Shown: in pieces, positions 1 to 14,275 of the stretch
Position numbering within the stretch: position 1 is the stretch's first letter
Layout: each line of letters begins with the position of its first letter
Source: Microvelia longipes
Taxonomy: Eukaryota; Arthropoda; Insecta; Hemiptera; Veliidae
Direction: 5' to 3'
Assembly (NCBI GenBank): GCA_018340805.1
Contig: JACMZG010001914.1
Coordinates: 15,607,606 to 15,671,605 of the forward strand
DNA: 64,000 bases
The notes under the pieces: generated by a model
Databases searched by the model: none
What the model was told of the DNA's origin: nothing
What the model saw: only the letters and a program-made list of their open reading frames with translations
Program-made: the position numbers and the translations under genes

Positions 1-2995
1 AATTTCCAAGATTTGTCTACAACAGATTGAAATGGTTTTTCTAAATTAATTTTCTATTGTATCTCAGAAGCTACAATGCTTTATTGTTTGAGAGCCACTA
101 TAAAACTCATATACCTGTAACACTTTTGTCTTACAATATCAAAAATTCATCATTTCTCTCTAATATACTGTATAACTATTTCGTCACACAGACACAATTA
201 AAAATAACAACCTTTAATTATAAACCTTGAATTTTTCACGAATAAATTTACTACTTTCTTTCTCTTTAATAATAAGCTTTACTTTTTATTCAGTCTTTTT
301 TAACTTCATTTTTCCTCATCTTTTAACCACTAATTATTTCTACAAAAAAATAATTATTCGTTAAATGTATTTATTTGTCAAGTTTTTTATCCCGAATTCA
401 AAAGAATTATAATATTTTACTAAAAAAGTCTTTCACTAATAAAAATTAAAAAAAAAATAATATTTTCCTTTGAATTTTAATTTAACTTTTACTAATAATA
501 ATAAGGGGTTCCTATATTTATTTATTATTATTATTCCATTTTACGTATTTAATGTTACATTTTTTGCTTTTATTTTTTTTTCTCTCTAAGTTTATTTTTT
601 ATTTAATTTAATAATTTCTTTTGTTCAATATACTTCTTAAATTTGTATTATATATTTTTCAAGTAAAAGTTTGGAGAGAGGCATTTAAAGAATTTTTGGA
701 AGGATTTAAAATGTTAATAATTATTTAACTGGGAGAGGGTTATCTAGGGTTTTAAGCAATTTTACGTATATTTTGTATGGTTTTGTGTATAAATAATAAA
801 ATAGTTAGCTATATTAGGCCAAAAACCAATACTGCACTTTCATTGCTAATTTAGGTAAAATTTTACATTGTTTTTGAAAATAAGGGACAAATTTAAATCG
901 CAGATATGAGTATAATAATAATAAAAATGATCAAATAATTATATAAATTATTTTATAAGGTTTAGTCATAATTAGTATTCTAAATAGTTAGTTGTATCTT
1001 ATAGAGAAACCCCTATTTTAAATGTTATTAATTTAGTTTGTTCATTACATTTTTCTTAATTTTTTTATGTTGGATTTTTATCACACTCTTAATTATTTTT
1101 AGTTAAGTTTTTAGTGCCTTCGTTGCTGACTCATAAAGTCCGTAGAGAGCTATTTTATTGCTAAGGCAATAAAATTAGTTATCGGAAAGTAATTATTGTC
1201 CGACGTATTCATTTTTACCTAAAATCTAAGAAGGTAAAGAAGAATGAAACTTGTTCGATTTCAAGTATGTAAACGCCATTTATTTGTTTTTTATGTTTAT
1301 TTTATTAATTATATAGTTATATTTTTAAATAGTCATATATAGGTTGAGACAATAGAACAATACTCTAATGTTTTCTTGTTTATTTTTTATTTGGTCTCTA
1401 TTTTGCGAACTCATTTATCCATAATGGGGTTAATCGTTATTATTTTTTTCAAAACATTTAATTATTTAAACAAATTAAAAATACACGTGAAAACCTTTTC
1501 TACATCTGTTTTTAGAAGTTAAGGAAAATTATGATAGAAGATTTCAACCAAAGGAGGATGTATTTTATATTTTTCAGAAAATGATGTATGACATCTTCCC
1601 ATTATTCTTACCTTATTTCTGCTCAACAAACCAAACATATTTTTAAACAGAGTTAGGAGACAGCCTAAATAAAGAAGTTTATGCTACAGCCTAAATTTAA
1701 AAGTGTTTTCTTATTTTTGACTTATGCTTTTTATGTTCTTAATGCTTAAATAAGTCAAGATAAGAGGAAAGAAGTTTGACAGATTTTAATATATTTTTTG
1801 AGACTATATTATTCCGTAATAATTTTCTGTCGACATATATAATAGATTTATATTACTCATGCTCTTACTATGTTATAAGGGGTTTCTCAGCATATGTAAG
1901 ATATTTTATGATATATTCGTTTTTAAGTATATGGATGAGGATGTGTTTTCTTCTTTTTAAGTTATTTGTTTATCCATCATAAAAGTTAACTGAAAATTTC
2001 AGACTTTTCAACTTTCTGTTGGTGAAAATCTAAGTATGAATGAGTTATAGAAACACCCATGTCTAAATGGGTGAATAGATATGACGTTTTGTGGAAAACA
2101 CTCGAGATATTTTTTGTTGTCAGTTTTTGTTTTAAATTTTTCTTTATCTAATGTTTCAAAACTGTTTCGGAAAAGTTTTCTCTACCTTTCGCTCTTTGTT
2201 AAATGGGAGATTTTTATTTTGCTACCCTTCTTGAAAATGCTATGGGCAACAAAAACGCACCCTAAGTCTAGCGCTTTATATCGATCTATTCCACCCCTCT
2301 CGTCACGTGACTTGTCTGGTAATATCCAACATGGAAGTTTCCCTTTGCGTTGCAACCCTCAACGCACTGAAAATACCATTTTCTTCCCTCAGTACGACTA
2401 CCCCAACATTTCCCTCTTCTGAACCAAAACAACTTTAGGGGAAAACTTACTCAACTTAACCTTCAAAATATTTCGCTTTACACCTACTGTTCCTCAAAAT
2501 AGTGATTATCCAACACGTAGAATTAATAATAATTACATGCTAAACTAATTAATAACAAACATCTCGGTACTAATTTTGTTGATACACGACGAAAGATAAA
2601 CAAATATTACCATAGTACATAATTCTCAATTCTTTTCAAATTATTGATAGACGTATATAATGATCTATCATTCCTGCATCAAACAACGAATTCAAGCTGC
2701 TTCTATACCTACTTTATTTTGCATGCCTCACTTTCTTTAAAAATTAATACTTATTTCCATTTGACGTTGATTCCATGCATTAAGGTTTATTAATTCAAGA
2801 TGTGACAGAGATTTTTGAAGTTGTGCTTAATCTCTTATGTAAGAGAATCACCAGTGAACATTATTCACTGTTGTTTCTATTGTGTAACAACCTAGTCTTG
2901 AAATAGATTAATTTATCTATGCCATATGCTTTTTCAAGTAACCAAGCAAAACTTAGGTAATCCTGATTCAGCATAACCATATTCTTTTAATTTTC

Positions 2996-2998
<3 letters not shown>

Positions 2999-3061
<63 letters not shown>

Positions 3062-3062
3062 T
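2999..3062. repeat. TA microsatellite
   Basis: About 30 dinucleotide units with one slip near the end. Confidence 0.95.
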
Positions 3063-3884
3063 TATTGTGCTATTGTGCTACTATCTTAAATTATTATAGA
3101 GAACTTATTGAACTTATTATTATATTAAGTGGCAGAAATGCCCGTTCAGTATGTAGTTCGAGAAGTATCTTACAATCATTAAGAGAGCGTAACTAAGAAA
3201 TATAAAAAATTTTTTTCAAATCAATAAAAAAATAAAGATTTCTTTTGGAAACAAAAATTTCTGAAACTGAAATATGCAATAGATTTAAAATTTTTATTTA
3301 TTTTTATTCTCTCTCTTGTCTTAAAGTGCTTTTGTTTTCTTATTTATTTCTTTTTTATTAACATTTATAGACAATACCATCCTTTAAGTTAATGCTGTAT
3401 TTTAAATGTCACTTTAAGTTTCTATCGATATAAGTTTTATTTTAAGCTATACACGAAGCAGTTTAAAACTATAAGCACCAACTATAGAGCTTAAATAATA
3501 AAACATTTGTTAAAACATAAGTTTTCCTTATATTCAATTTATTTATTTGAGCAACTAATGAGGTGTTAATTGTAATATAAAACAAAATATTGGATGATGA
3601 ATTTTTTTTGTCGGTCATCACTATATGTTTAAACCGTTACACTTCATTTGACTTATAAATTATTTAGTTCTTTTAAAAACTTAATTATTTTATTTTATTT
3701 CTAACAATTATAATATTTTTGTATATAGTAGCCATTAATAAATTTAGTTTATTTTTTTCTTTCCTCACCTTTACTACCTTGAGTTGTATAGATTTACTTT
3801 TCTTTTTATCCAGTTTCATGAAACCTTCTACCTTTTTCTTAACTTTTATATTTCAGTTTATTTCACTTTTATTTAGTTTACTAT

Positions 3885-4145
3885 AGACATGGGCGAGGGC
3901 GGCAGTCCTCCATGAGCCCCTCAACTAAAAATAAACTAAAAGAAAAAACAACAAACATTAAAGGAATTATTAACATATTTAATATTTGATATATTCATAA
4001 CACAAGAGTCAAAGGGGCCCAATACTGAAAGTTAGGGCCTAGGAACAAATGTTTTAAAAATATTCTCAATTTGTTACCTAAATGTAGGTCCATTAGGGCC
4101 CCCTATTTTTTATACATGGGATGACCAGGGCCTCAAGGGCCCTAA
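3885..4145. repeat. GC-rich repeat-like patch with GGGCC words
   Basis: ACATGGGCGAGGGCGGCAG at about 3888, AGGGGCCCAATACTGAAAGT near 4012, and GGGCCTCAAGGGCCCT near 4127 form an island of GGGCC-type words in AT-rich DNA. This is probably a transposon relic. A short CA run follows at 4160-4182. Confidence 0.4.
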
Positions 4146-4554
4146 ATATTAAACATAACACACAGACACACACACACACACATTTCATATTTTAGTTAAA
4201 AATGCAATTTAAACTAAGTTTAAATAAGTTACTAAACTAATAAACTTAAGTTGATAAACTTAAGTTTTACTAATTGAGTTTATTTCATACTTACTTCTTT
4301 ATTTTATTTACTTAAGTTTATTTTAATTTATTTAAATAACATAATATAATTTTATTTAAATTTATAAAATTAAAATTCAATTATGCTTTCTATAATTATT
4401 AATACTGTTCTTGTTAAAAGTAGACCCCAGTCTGCCACTGACTATAGAAGCTCAAAAATGAAATATTCCTAATTTTAGTTACTTTAAGAATATTTCATTT
4501 GATTTAATTATCTTTGAAAATTTTTTATGAATAATGGACATATAAAAACGTCAT

Positions 4555-4890
4555 TAATTGACCTATTAATGTAGTTCTCAGACAAATGTCATAGTTGATT
4601 GTCAACAATTTTTCTAGTAGGTGATTGACAATATTCTAATAGAACCAAAATAAACCTACCCATATTTTGTTTGCTACTTTGAAGTAGTTGGCGGACAAAT
4701 TTCATAGTACTCGTAGTTTGTCAAAGAAGTTCAAAGTGGAGTTTACACAATATTCTAATAACTTCAAAATAAACCCACTTAAATTGTGTCAGCAAGTTTG
4801 AAGTAGTTCTCAACGACGTTAAAACTAGTTTGCGATCAATTTTCATTGTAAATCGCTAACAAAGTTCAAAGCGGAATGCAGATAAAGTAA
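4555..4890 (+). repeat. Tandem repeat, period about 115 bp, about 2.8 units
   Basis: The GTAGTT(C/G) start recurs at 4571, 4684 and 4803. Each unit includes CAATATTCTAATA, CAAAATAAACC(C/T)AC and GTTCAAAG.GGA words. The units are well diverged. Confidence 0.75.
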
Positions 4891-5989
4891 ATCCAAAATT
4901 CTTTCTTTAAAAAGTTCAAAAAAGTTTAAAAGTAAAAAAGTTCTAAAGTATTCCGAAAAATATAATTTATTAACTTATAGTAAAATGTTAAACAGAATTT
5001 TTATAATTTTCTTTTTATCTGTCAATAAAACTAAAAAAGCTAAAAAGCAATTTGTTCCCTAAAGCAATGTATACATTTGATATTAAAATTTATATTTTAT
5101 GTCGATGCGAAAATGTATAAACAATTTCCATTAAAATGGTTTCCTCTTAAAAATATTGGTTGACTTTTATTAAACTTAAAACATATTTTTTTTCTTGTAT
5201 TTTTCCTGTATATTTTTCTTTATTCTGAATTATCTTTTCTGTATTTTTCTATTATTATTTAATTTGTAGTTAAATTTGCAAATAATTACACTCGAAATTT
5301 TAGTGTATTATTATAAAACACGTAACCAAACACGGTGGTGCATAAAATATCATAAAAATGAAATAATAGATTTTTGAGAGAGGCAGTAAATATCTATTAT
5401 ATTGCTTAAAATAGAAGCGTGATTTTATAACCTTAGCATATTTTATCTACATAGCGAAGTTAAACTAAACAAATTAATATTACATTAAATTATATAGATT
5501 AATAAATTAGAATCTTAATATTATATATTAAAGTATGTATTATGTATTAAATATACTATGTAATATTATTATTTGTCAAATTCATCAACCTGAGTTCTGA
5601 CACCATGAATGCATTTAAGCTTAGTATTATTCAATCAAAGTGTTTACTTTGCTTGTTTGTGTGGTCGTATATTGAACACGCAATGTGTGTTAATTATCTT
5701 GTATTGTTTAACATACTAAAGCTTAATACTCTGAAATATAATAGAATTTTCAAATTGTCGGTTTAATTGTAAAAGAGCTTTTAAAATAATATAATATTTT
5801 AATTTAAGGCAATATGTGTTGCTATTAACTTTCATTGCTAAACAAAATACGTAGCTCAACCTTTGCAAGATACTTGGAATTTTCGAAAAGTTTCTATTGG
5901 GAAGATAAAGGGAATTTAAATTCTATACTTGAAATTTGTTCTGAACTCTGACTAAAGCGTATACATGTTTTCTGTGACGAAAGCATATA

Positions 5990-6200
5990 AAATAAATTTT
6001 ATACTGAACAGCATAGCATAGCAATAAAAGATACTTTCACAAAAGGGTTAGGCTACGAAGTTCACTGAACTTTATTTTGAAAGTAAGGGTCGCTAGGTTC
6101 ACCTTCAACTTGCCTAAGTTCTCCCCTGCAACAGACGTGAATGTGAGGTACTTCTCATAAAACCCTGTTGCCATGTTACCAGGTGTGCACTGCTTTAGAA
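5990..6200. other. GC-richer patch of unknown origin
   Basis: GGGTCGCTAGGTTCACCTTC and GTTCTCCCCTGCAACAGACG resemble ordinary repeat or old coding sequence. Two short frames are open on the minus strand across 6010-6125, but neither is recognisable. Confidence 0.3.
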
Positions 6201-6549
6201 CAGTTTGTTAGTATAAAAAACATGCATCTGTTACATTTTGTAACTAGATTTTACGCTTATAGCTTTAATAATAAATACTTACGAGGAGGCCATTGAGCTA
6301 ATTCAACAGACTAACTTTTCAAACCATGTCCGAATGTCCCCTCTATTCCGTCGATATCACAAGCCGTATTTTTTCAAAATAGCTAAAACAAACAATAGCT
6401 AAAACTAATTATAATTTAAGATAATTTTCTTATTCTTCGTAATTACGCTACTATACCTATGAATACTTATCAGTTCTAAAAACTATACATTTTTAAAAAC
6501 AAACCAACCAAAACGTTTTTATTTATTTATTAGTTTATGCATTAAGGAA

Positions 6550-7045
6550 GTGGAAAGAAAAGGAAATAGGGTCAGGTTTGTAGCGTGGTACGATTACAAG
6601 AGTGGGCATAGCCTATCTCAATACATAAAGAGGTCTGAAACATCGTTTTGGGGCTCTCAGGGGCTCTGTGTAACCGCATTGAAACCTCCAAGAGTAAGGA
6701 AGGGTTATAATAAATCAATTACTTTTGGCTTCCCGCACATTGTTTGTGTTGTTAATTGTTAAACGTTTTCTAATATAAGTTACTGTAGAGTTGTATTTAT
6801 TTGTTTATATTGATAGTCGAAGGTTGTCGAAGTCAGGTTGTTTAATCGATGTTTCAAAATTCAACCAATAGTGCTCCTCTAGTAACAATATCTATATAGC
6901 GAGGTAGATGAGAAGGTTTCATCATTGCTATACACCATATATCCATCGCAACGAGAATTTGATGAATTTGTGCTGAAATTCACTGCTCGATGTAATTTCA
7001 CCCACCGGTGAGCTTGAGGTGAATTAAAAGACAAGCGTTATGCAA
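6550..7045 (-). repeat. SINE-like element, copy 2 (diverged, composite)
   Basis: 6895-7045 shares with 28785-29043 the GAAGGTTTCAT word, a CATCGCAACGAGA-like word, and the TTTCACCCACCGGTGAGCTTG / GAGGTGAATTAAAA block. The word TTTGTAGCGTGGTA is shared between 6579-6592 and 28796-28809. TTCAACCAATAG at about 6860 recurs at 30423. This is a rearranged copy of the same family; the 70-codon open frame at 6550-6762 is part of it rather than a gene. Confidence 0.45.
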
Positions 7046-8974
7046 TGTCTTCATTCGCTTTTTTAAAGGATCATTCTTTTATCAACACATCTGCTACGTG
7101 AAGCTATGATGGGGCCTTATTCTCCTGGTGGCTGCCAGTCTAACTATCCTGCTTGTTTTTTGACATTTAGATCTAGGATATGGAAATCTGAGAACTATTA
7201 ATGTTTATGACTTCTAAAAGCACAGTGAAAAATTATAATTAAACAAATCGCACAACACGTTTCTTCACAAAAGCAGAGCTGGATTCAGGATTCACTATCA
7301 GACTATCTTCTTGATACGTTGTGAATATAAATTATAATAAAATCTAAATTGATAGATTTAAGTATATATTGCACGATTGCTTACAAAGAATAATATGTTC
7401 AAATAGTTCTCAAGAAAACTTATAACTCATGAAAGCTATAAATGTCGTTGTAAAGTATAAAAAAAAGGAATTGTGAAAAAATATTTGTCAAGTTTCCCTG
7501 TGAACATGGCTAGCAGGTTTTTCGTTATTTTGTGTTTCCCGTGGGGAAAATAACAATATAGAAGACGTGTAAGAAAGGAACCCAAGAAATTCATGGTTTA
7601 CACACTTCCCTTATGAGTTAACCTTCCTTAGAGGGGTTATATAAAAATAAGTGAGAAACTCCTAAAACTATACTGGAATCATAAATTAATACTGGCGAGT
7701 TGAGCACGAATTATCTGAATTTTAACTTCTGACAATAATAGTCATATGATTCTCTCAAGTATCATACTTAAGAGGTCTGTTTCGTTAACTTTTAGGTCGC
7801 CATTGCGAAAGGTAAAGATGAAGGTATTGTGAGACTTTCCCTGTTCTATTCGAAGTTGTCATGAGTATACTTCGGTATCAGAGATTTTTTCTTTTTTTGA
7901 TTTTTTTTAATACCAATCAAAATGTTTGGTAAGATTTTAACCGTAAGCTTTTTTGGATAGGCCCGTTTGTCGATCCAGGCTTGATTGGTGTTTTTATAAG
8001 GATTTCACAAGAACAACTAACATGTAGAGAGTTTAGATTTTGCTGGATTTTAACGTTTAAATATGGTGTGAGTTTATAACAAATACTGATCAACCCAATA
8101 ACTATTTAATTTATTTATAAGTGCTAATTATGAACCAGGTTTGCATTATGGTCTAACGCTCAGGTTTTTTTTTTACTTTCGGTCATTAAAAAAACTGAGT
8201 ATGAAAATCATTATGGAAATAAATCATTACTTCCTTTATAAATAATCAAAACTATTAAGTCGACATTCGCAGCAAATTGCAATAGCTTAGTGATGGCAGA
8301 GACAAAATAAATATTAATAAAATTCTTCTTAGTTAGCTTTTGCTACTCAAGAAGTTACAGTTAGACAAATAGGTAACAATTAGTTCTATACTAGGCTTAT
8401 CAGCACTTCTTGGAACCGCCCGGTATGATATTAGCATTGCCATCTCTAGCTATAACATCAATGTTAATACTATTTGTTTAATACCCTTATTATTCATATT
8501 TGTTTAAATAAAACTTGAAGTTGAGGGTGGATGAAATGCAGGTTTAGTATAATCGAGGGGTATAGAAAATGAGACTTGTTTAATAATGCAAACCCCTTTT
8601 TTTCATTCTTGACCAACTGTCATTCTTTATCGAGATATCGATTTATTTATTTTGCTTTTTTCGTCGTATGAAAGCTTTTTTTTCCAGTGGCTTTAGTAGA
8701 GAAGCAAAGAGAATGGAATGCTAGGTTGTTAGCTGTCTTTAGTGGAACTTTGAAGTCATTGTATTGTACTGATAAAGTCATTGCTAAGTTGATTTAGATC
8801 ACTAACTTAATGATTTTAATTAGTAAAGTTCAGGGAGTGATTTGTAGCCTAATATAAAACGAGATCATTCTTTCGCACGTGTATTTCCTATTTCTAATTA
8901 GCACAGGTTCATTTTATTACTTCATTATAAAATTAGTTGGGACAAAATAAACTCAAGAAATTAAGTAACATAAT

Positions 8975-8995
8975 GTATATATATATATATATATA

Positions 8996-9064
<69 letters not shown>
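8975..9064. repeat. TA microsatellite with TAATATTA interruption and GTAT tail
   Basis: Two TA runs are separated by AATATTAT, followed by ATGTATGTATGTAT. Confidence 0.95.
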
Positions 9065-9254
9065 ATAAATGGTAAAAGAACTAAATATGTTTAATCATGT
9101 ATATTTAGGGAGAGATTACACACCCGGGCGACGCATGAGTCACTTTTCTAAGTAAAACTTTTAGCAAGCTCCATAGATACTTTAGTCCTGCTTTCTCCCT
9201 ACGCTAACACCCTCCCTCCTAGTCTTTGATTACTTGCATTTAAAATTTAAAAAC

Positions 9255-9870
9255 GAGTAAAAAGTCGGGTGCGCTGTACCTCAGAACTTTTTCTTAATAT
9301 ATCGGATTCTCTTCGCTCGTCCAACCACTTCGGATTCGATTCGCTAGTCATCAGAACAAGAGAGTACCTGATTCATATTGCTTTAAATACTTCCGTTATA
9401 TTCCCAGGGGTCACTCATCTAAGTACTGACTTCGCTATAGTGATCGAACTAAAGCTGTAGATATACGAGCCTTATTCGAATGAAACTTTGTATACATATT
9501 TATTACTTAACGAGAGTAACACTTACAATTGAATTGTCCCCTTTCAATAAATTTTTTTTAATGTGTACTAGTTATACGATAAAACTTGAACTAATTCTGA
9601 TAATAAAATAAAACTTTAAATATTTTTTGATCTTATATAAAACTACATGCGTGCTAAATTGGAAACTTATTTTCGAATTTTTAACTGAGTCATTAATGAC
9701 GTCATAAAAATTGTTTTTCGGATAAAAAAACAACACCTAAAGAATAATTTATGTACTAAGTTCTAGTTCTCTTGTATGAACGCACTAGGAGCTATGATGC
9801 TAACTAATACACCCACAGACAGGCAACTTTATTAAAACTACACAAGATGTCTTGAGTAGTTTTTATACAT
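9255..9870 (-). repeat. Dispersed repeat family A, copy 5
   Basis: On the minus strand it carries the terminal GACGAGCGAAG-like words (about 9300-9360) and the GTGACCCCTGGG block (about 9400). Further upstream are the ATGACGTCATTAATGACTC block (9684-9702) and the GTTGCCTGTCTGTGGGTGT block near 9815-9835. These are in the same order as copies 2 and 3 in reverse. It is more diverged than the + strand copies. The open frame at 9269-9460 lies inside it and is not a gene. Confidence 0.65.
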
Positions 9871-10929
9871 TTGAAACAGATAATTCAGGTTAAACTTCTG
9901 TTTCGGATTTTAAATAAAAAACTTTAAAATAAAAAAGTAATAATAAATATAATAAAAAACTTTGTTTACAAAGGTTAAATTACAAATTATAAATAAATAA
10001 ATAATATATATTGACCATTTGTGTCGCATAAGCACTTTTATTGCTTATATACCTGATTTTATTTCATATAGCCTGATTTTAAGTATTTTATGCATGTTTC
10101 ATTATTTGAAGTAAAAAAATGTAATACATTTTTGTAATCAGGGGCTCAAGGGGTTTCTCTCATGCTAGTTGCCTCATAAGCGTCAATTTTCTTTTGCAAA
10201 TTCGCTAAATTTGTTAACTGTAAATACTCTATTGGAGTAATGGATAGAGAAAGTTTGAAAACTTTTCTTTACTTGTTTTTGTTTCAAATAAGGATTCTTG
10301 AAAAGTTTAAAATACATGCTTAACATTCCTGAGAGAAGGGTTTCCTCGCTAAAACATAATAATCCATCAACAGGAAAAACAATGAAATTTCTTTCCTTCT
10401 GTTAATTTGGTTATTTGCCCTGGTTTTGTATTCAGGGGCTCAATCAGCAAATTTTAATCAGAAAATGACGTTTTTCAGATTTTTTGCATGACGGAAGTAA
10501 TGGGGAAAATTGGGGAACAGATCCCGCCTGTTTAAAACCCGCCTTTTGTACGGTTTTGTTGCATATAATACGAAGTTTCAGGATTTTCTTTTTGTAAATT
10601 AGTCCCTAGTTTGATCAGACACCATCGCATTCCCTTTTATCTTACTATAAATTACTTAAGATCCGCTAAAACAGTTGTTTGATTGTTTACATAGTAAATT
10701 GATTCTTTAAGCCTTATTATTGGTCCATACAGCCTCCGTTTGGGTGTAATTCTATAAACACACGATTTCGGCTCCGGAAGTGTGGGTTTCGCAGCCCAGG
10801 CTTTGCTCTCAGTTTATACGAATTGAATTTGTAATAAATAGAATCCGCTAAGGATAATTAATACTTGGAGCAAAGTTTATGCAACCCACCTGAAGTTGTT
10901 CCCGCTGGGTGAATACCCTCATGGTCCGA

Positions 10930-11035
10930 ATGCCCTAAAACGGGCATTTAATTATTGGTCTAAAGCTTTAAACTAATGATGTTGTAGGGTTCAAATCCTG
11001 GTCAGGCTGGTTTCTGTTTCACTCGTTTCAGCAGC
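10930..11035 (+). repeat. tRNA-derived SINE-like fragment
   Basis: GGTCTAAAGCTTTAAACTAA followed about 10 nt later by GGGTTCAAATCCTGGTCAGG has the spacing of a tRNA 3' half. GGTTCAAATCC matches the RNA polymerase III B box (GGTTCRANNCC). The same GGTT.AAATCCTGGT word occurs at 41429-41443, inside the foldback element. No complete cloverleaf can be drawn, so this is a SINE remnant rather than a tRNA gene. Confidence 0.45.
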
Positions 11036-11894
11036 ACATTTTGTGCTTATAGTGTTCTAACCCCGTAAAGATGTTAGTAACCTAGGTCCTGTGATTGGGC
11101 TACTTACAAGGATTGTTAAATAGTGGTTACCCAATCCTTCTAAAATCAAAAATTATGTAGAAACAATATTTTTTAATTTAAAGAACTCTCTGACGTCATA
11201 CTTTTGCTGTGTAGTTTTGTTCTGGTATTTTCTACGTAATCTCAAAACCTTTTACTACTAACCCTTTCTAAAAAATAAGCATTACATAGCAATAAATAAA
11301 TCGATGTATCGTAAGGATTCATCAGTATAAAACCCAATAGACATTAACTCCATTAAAAACTACTATCGAAAATTGAAGGGTCGCTTTTTGTTAGTGAATC
11401 GATCAAATAATAAAAATTATCAACTAGTCCAAATCTTTATCATAAAGTTTTCCCTCCATTTAATGGTTTATTTGTTCTATTTTTCCTCTTTTTTATACGT
11501 GTTTCGCGTTAATAATTAATGTGTAAACAAAATGAATTATTAATTGAAACACTTAAAGTAAAAAGAAATGGACAAAAATGTGAAAAGAACATTTTTATTT
11601 AATAAGAAAAGAATAAATAAAAAAATATATAATGAAAAAGAAAAGAATTAAATTGATTATTTACATTTTTTTAACAGAAAAAAATCGAAACAATATTATA
11701 TAGTTATAATAATTGTTAAATAATTTATTATCTATATTATGGTTGATTTAGTAATGATATTTAGACAATTTATATTTTGACTATTTATTTATTGGATACA
11801 GCCAATGATGCCTTGTCAATATATTTCCATTATTTTAATGGAACTATTAAGTGGTTTTGTGTTCCAGGTCATTTGTTTTTTTTACGCATAACTT

Positions 11895-11896
<2 letters not shown>

Positions 11897-11966
<70 letters not shown>

Positions 11967-11985
11967 GTGTGTGTATATATACATA
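11897..11985. repeat. TA microsatellite followed by GT run
   Basis: About 32 TA units, then TTGTGTGTGTGT and a short TA/CA tail. The apparent Ile/Tyr-repeat open frames here are artefacts of the repeat. Confidence 0.95.
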
Positions 11986-13748
11986 CATAATAATATAAGT
12001 ACATATAATAATCTTAAGTTATCCGATCGGGCTGAAATTAAAGCAAGCCAAGAGGTTGAAGGCTTCTTATTTAATTGTTGGATATGGCATCTTCAATTTT
12101 GTCTTTTATTGTGCAAAAATAAGTAAAATATTACACGTGAAATATACTCATAACTTTGCAGGAAGATTTCAATTAACTACATTTTTTAATTTATAAATAA
12201 TTTAATAAGTGATTTTTCTAATTATTTTTTGTTTGTTTTAGGTAAGTTGTAATTGAATATAGAAAACAACTGGAGTAAGTTTTTAATTTTTTACTTTTAA
12301 ATTTTTTGTATAATTTTTTTCTTCTTACTACAATGTTCTTCCAACTCATTTAAGTTAGTATTAGGAAATCTTGTCTTTTGTTATTATCATTTAAACAACA
12401 CTAGTATCTAATTGAAATTTTTAATTATTATGTAAAGCAATTATTTTGATTAGTCATAAAATTAAGAAGTAGTTTGCTAAAAATAATACGACAGTGGTGC
12501 ATTTTCGTAGTTGGAAAATTATACACTAGCGCTCCTGTTAACTGGCTACGAAACTTACATTTTTTGTCCGAAATAATATATCCCAGGACCATCTTTCTTT
12601 ACCTAATATTCTTTGATTTTGGATTTTTTTAGAGAAATACAACCCTTGAATCTTAGTTTCAATTAGGTCATTGACATTTTTAATTATAAATAGTGATTAA
12701 TAGATTAAATTAATTTTAAAACAATTTAATTTATTATTTCAATGCTTATTATCATCCATTAAAGAAAGTTTAATAAAACAATAAAAAGTTAGTTTAAAAA
12801 ATGTTTATCCAAGTAAAGGATGTAATCAACAATTTTTTTGGGGGAAAAATGTAAAACGACAACTTCATTATCCCTTAAATGACTAACTTGGAGAAAAATG
12901 GTTAAAAAGTTCCCAGAGAAAATACTTCTGAAATTACTTCCTCGAGCAAGAGATGAAAATACTTTTTCTATTTAATAAAAATTAAATTATAAGAATATGA
13001 AATGAAAAAAAAATAAGAAGAAGAAAAAGTAATTACAAGTATTGCAATAATAAAGGAGAAATATAATGTTTAAAAAATGGAATTTAATTTATTTTTATGT
13101 TGTTGTACTTTTTTATATAGCCTATTTTGGACTATTTGATTTCATAAAATAAAGCATTTAATTAATTTTTACGAAATATGTATTTTCTTTGACTTTGTTA
13201 ATGATTGTCACATTTAGTTTTCTTCATTAAATACTAATCGGTTAAAAGCTTAGTTTCGTTTTAATAAAATATGTTTTTATTTAGATATAATAATATTTAA
13301 TTATGAAATTATAAATACATTTTAAGCAATTAAATTATGTTTAATAAGTTTTGGTATATTAATTTTTGGTATGGGAATTTTTAATTAATTATCTTTTTTT
13401 ATCTAAAAAATTAAAAAAAAAATCTTGGTATGTATTTAAAAATGCTAAAACTTCTTTTATCTCAACCATAAAGCCCTTTAAGTAAATCTTCCCTTAGATG
13501 TAGTATGTAATTAACGGTAATATACTTGAGAATCTTCTCTATACTGTTGAAACCTCTATGTTGCTCCATGTTAAAGCATGGAGTACTATGTGTTAGAGAG
13601 GCTTTTATAAAAGATTATAAGATGCGTAAGAATCTCTAGGGATGGTTTGAAGTAACTTAGCTATTAGTAAAGAACAAGATAAATAGATGTAAAAGCGAAA
13701 AGATTTAGTACTTAATTGTTCTCTTCCTTTCTTGTTTAAAGTTTTTTG

Positions 13749-14275
13749 TTTTTACTTTTCCTCATTTATACCGTAGATGTATAGGAAAAGTATTGTGTTT
13801 GCGAAAAAACTCAACTGGGATTTCGCCTGAATTATACTTTTCAGGTGTATGTGTGCGTGCGTGCATTTGTATGTCTGTTATCACCGTAAGATCTTAGTGT
13901 GCTTATGCTAGAGAGTTAATACTAGCGTAAATCAAACTTCAGGACTAATCGGGCCATCTGGAAAATAATTTTTGATGACGTTAATGACGGTAATAATGAA
14001 TCAGCAAAAATTTTAAGAACTCGTTAAAGGCGGGAAAATGTTATTTTCATTTTCAAATTTAGCACTCATTAAGCTACAAATATGACAAACAACTGTGCCA
14101 AATTGAATTGCAGAATCAGCATTATTGTTTATTTTTTATCAAAATAACATGTATGCGTTTTTAATTGTAAATAATATAAAAATACTCCAATTGAGTTGAA
14201 TTTTTGTACAAGTTCAGGAACGTCGAGCGAAGTCAGATCCTGGGCAAGTGACCCCCGGGATCAAAATGATGTATT
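13749..14275 (+). repeat. Dispersed repeat family A, copy 1
   Basis: It starts with TTTACTTTTCCTCATTTATA, then an imperfect palindrome around CCGTAG flanked by CTTTTCC and GGAAAAG. A GT-rich tract (TGTGCGTGCGTGC) and CTGTTATCACCGTA follow, then a TGACG/ATGAATCAGCAAAAATTTT block. The tail at about 14210-14270 (CGAGCGAAG, GGGCAAGTGACCCCCGGG) matches the 3' region of the longer copies. No coding capacity is visible. This is a non-autonomous element of unknown class, diverged from copies 2 and 3. Confidence 0.75.

Noticed and set aside
2081..2422. 113-codon + strand open frame
   Set aside because: The first half is Phe/Leu/Ser-rich as expected of T-rich DNA and the second half matches no family I recognise. 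No convincing start context or splice sites were seen.
10930..11035. tRNA gene
   Set aside because: The B box is good but no acceptor stem or anticodon arm can be paired, so I called it a SINE remnant.
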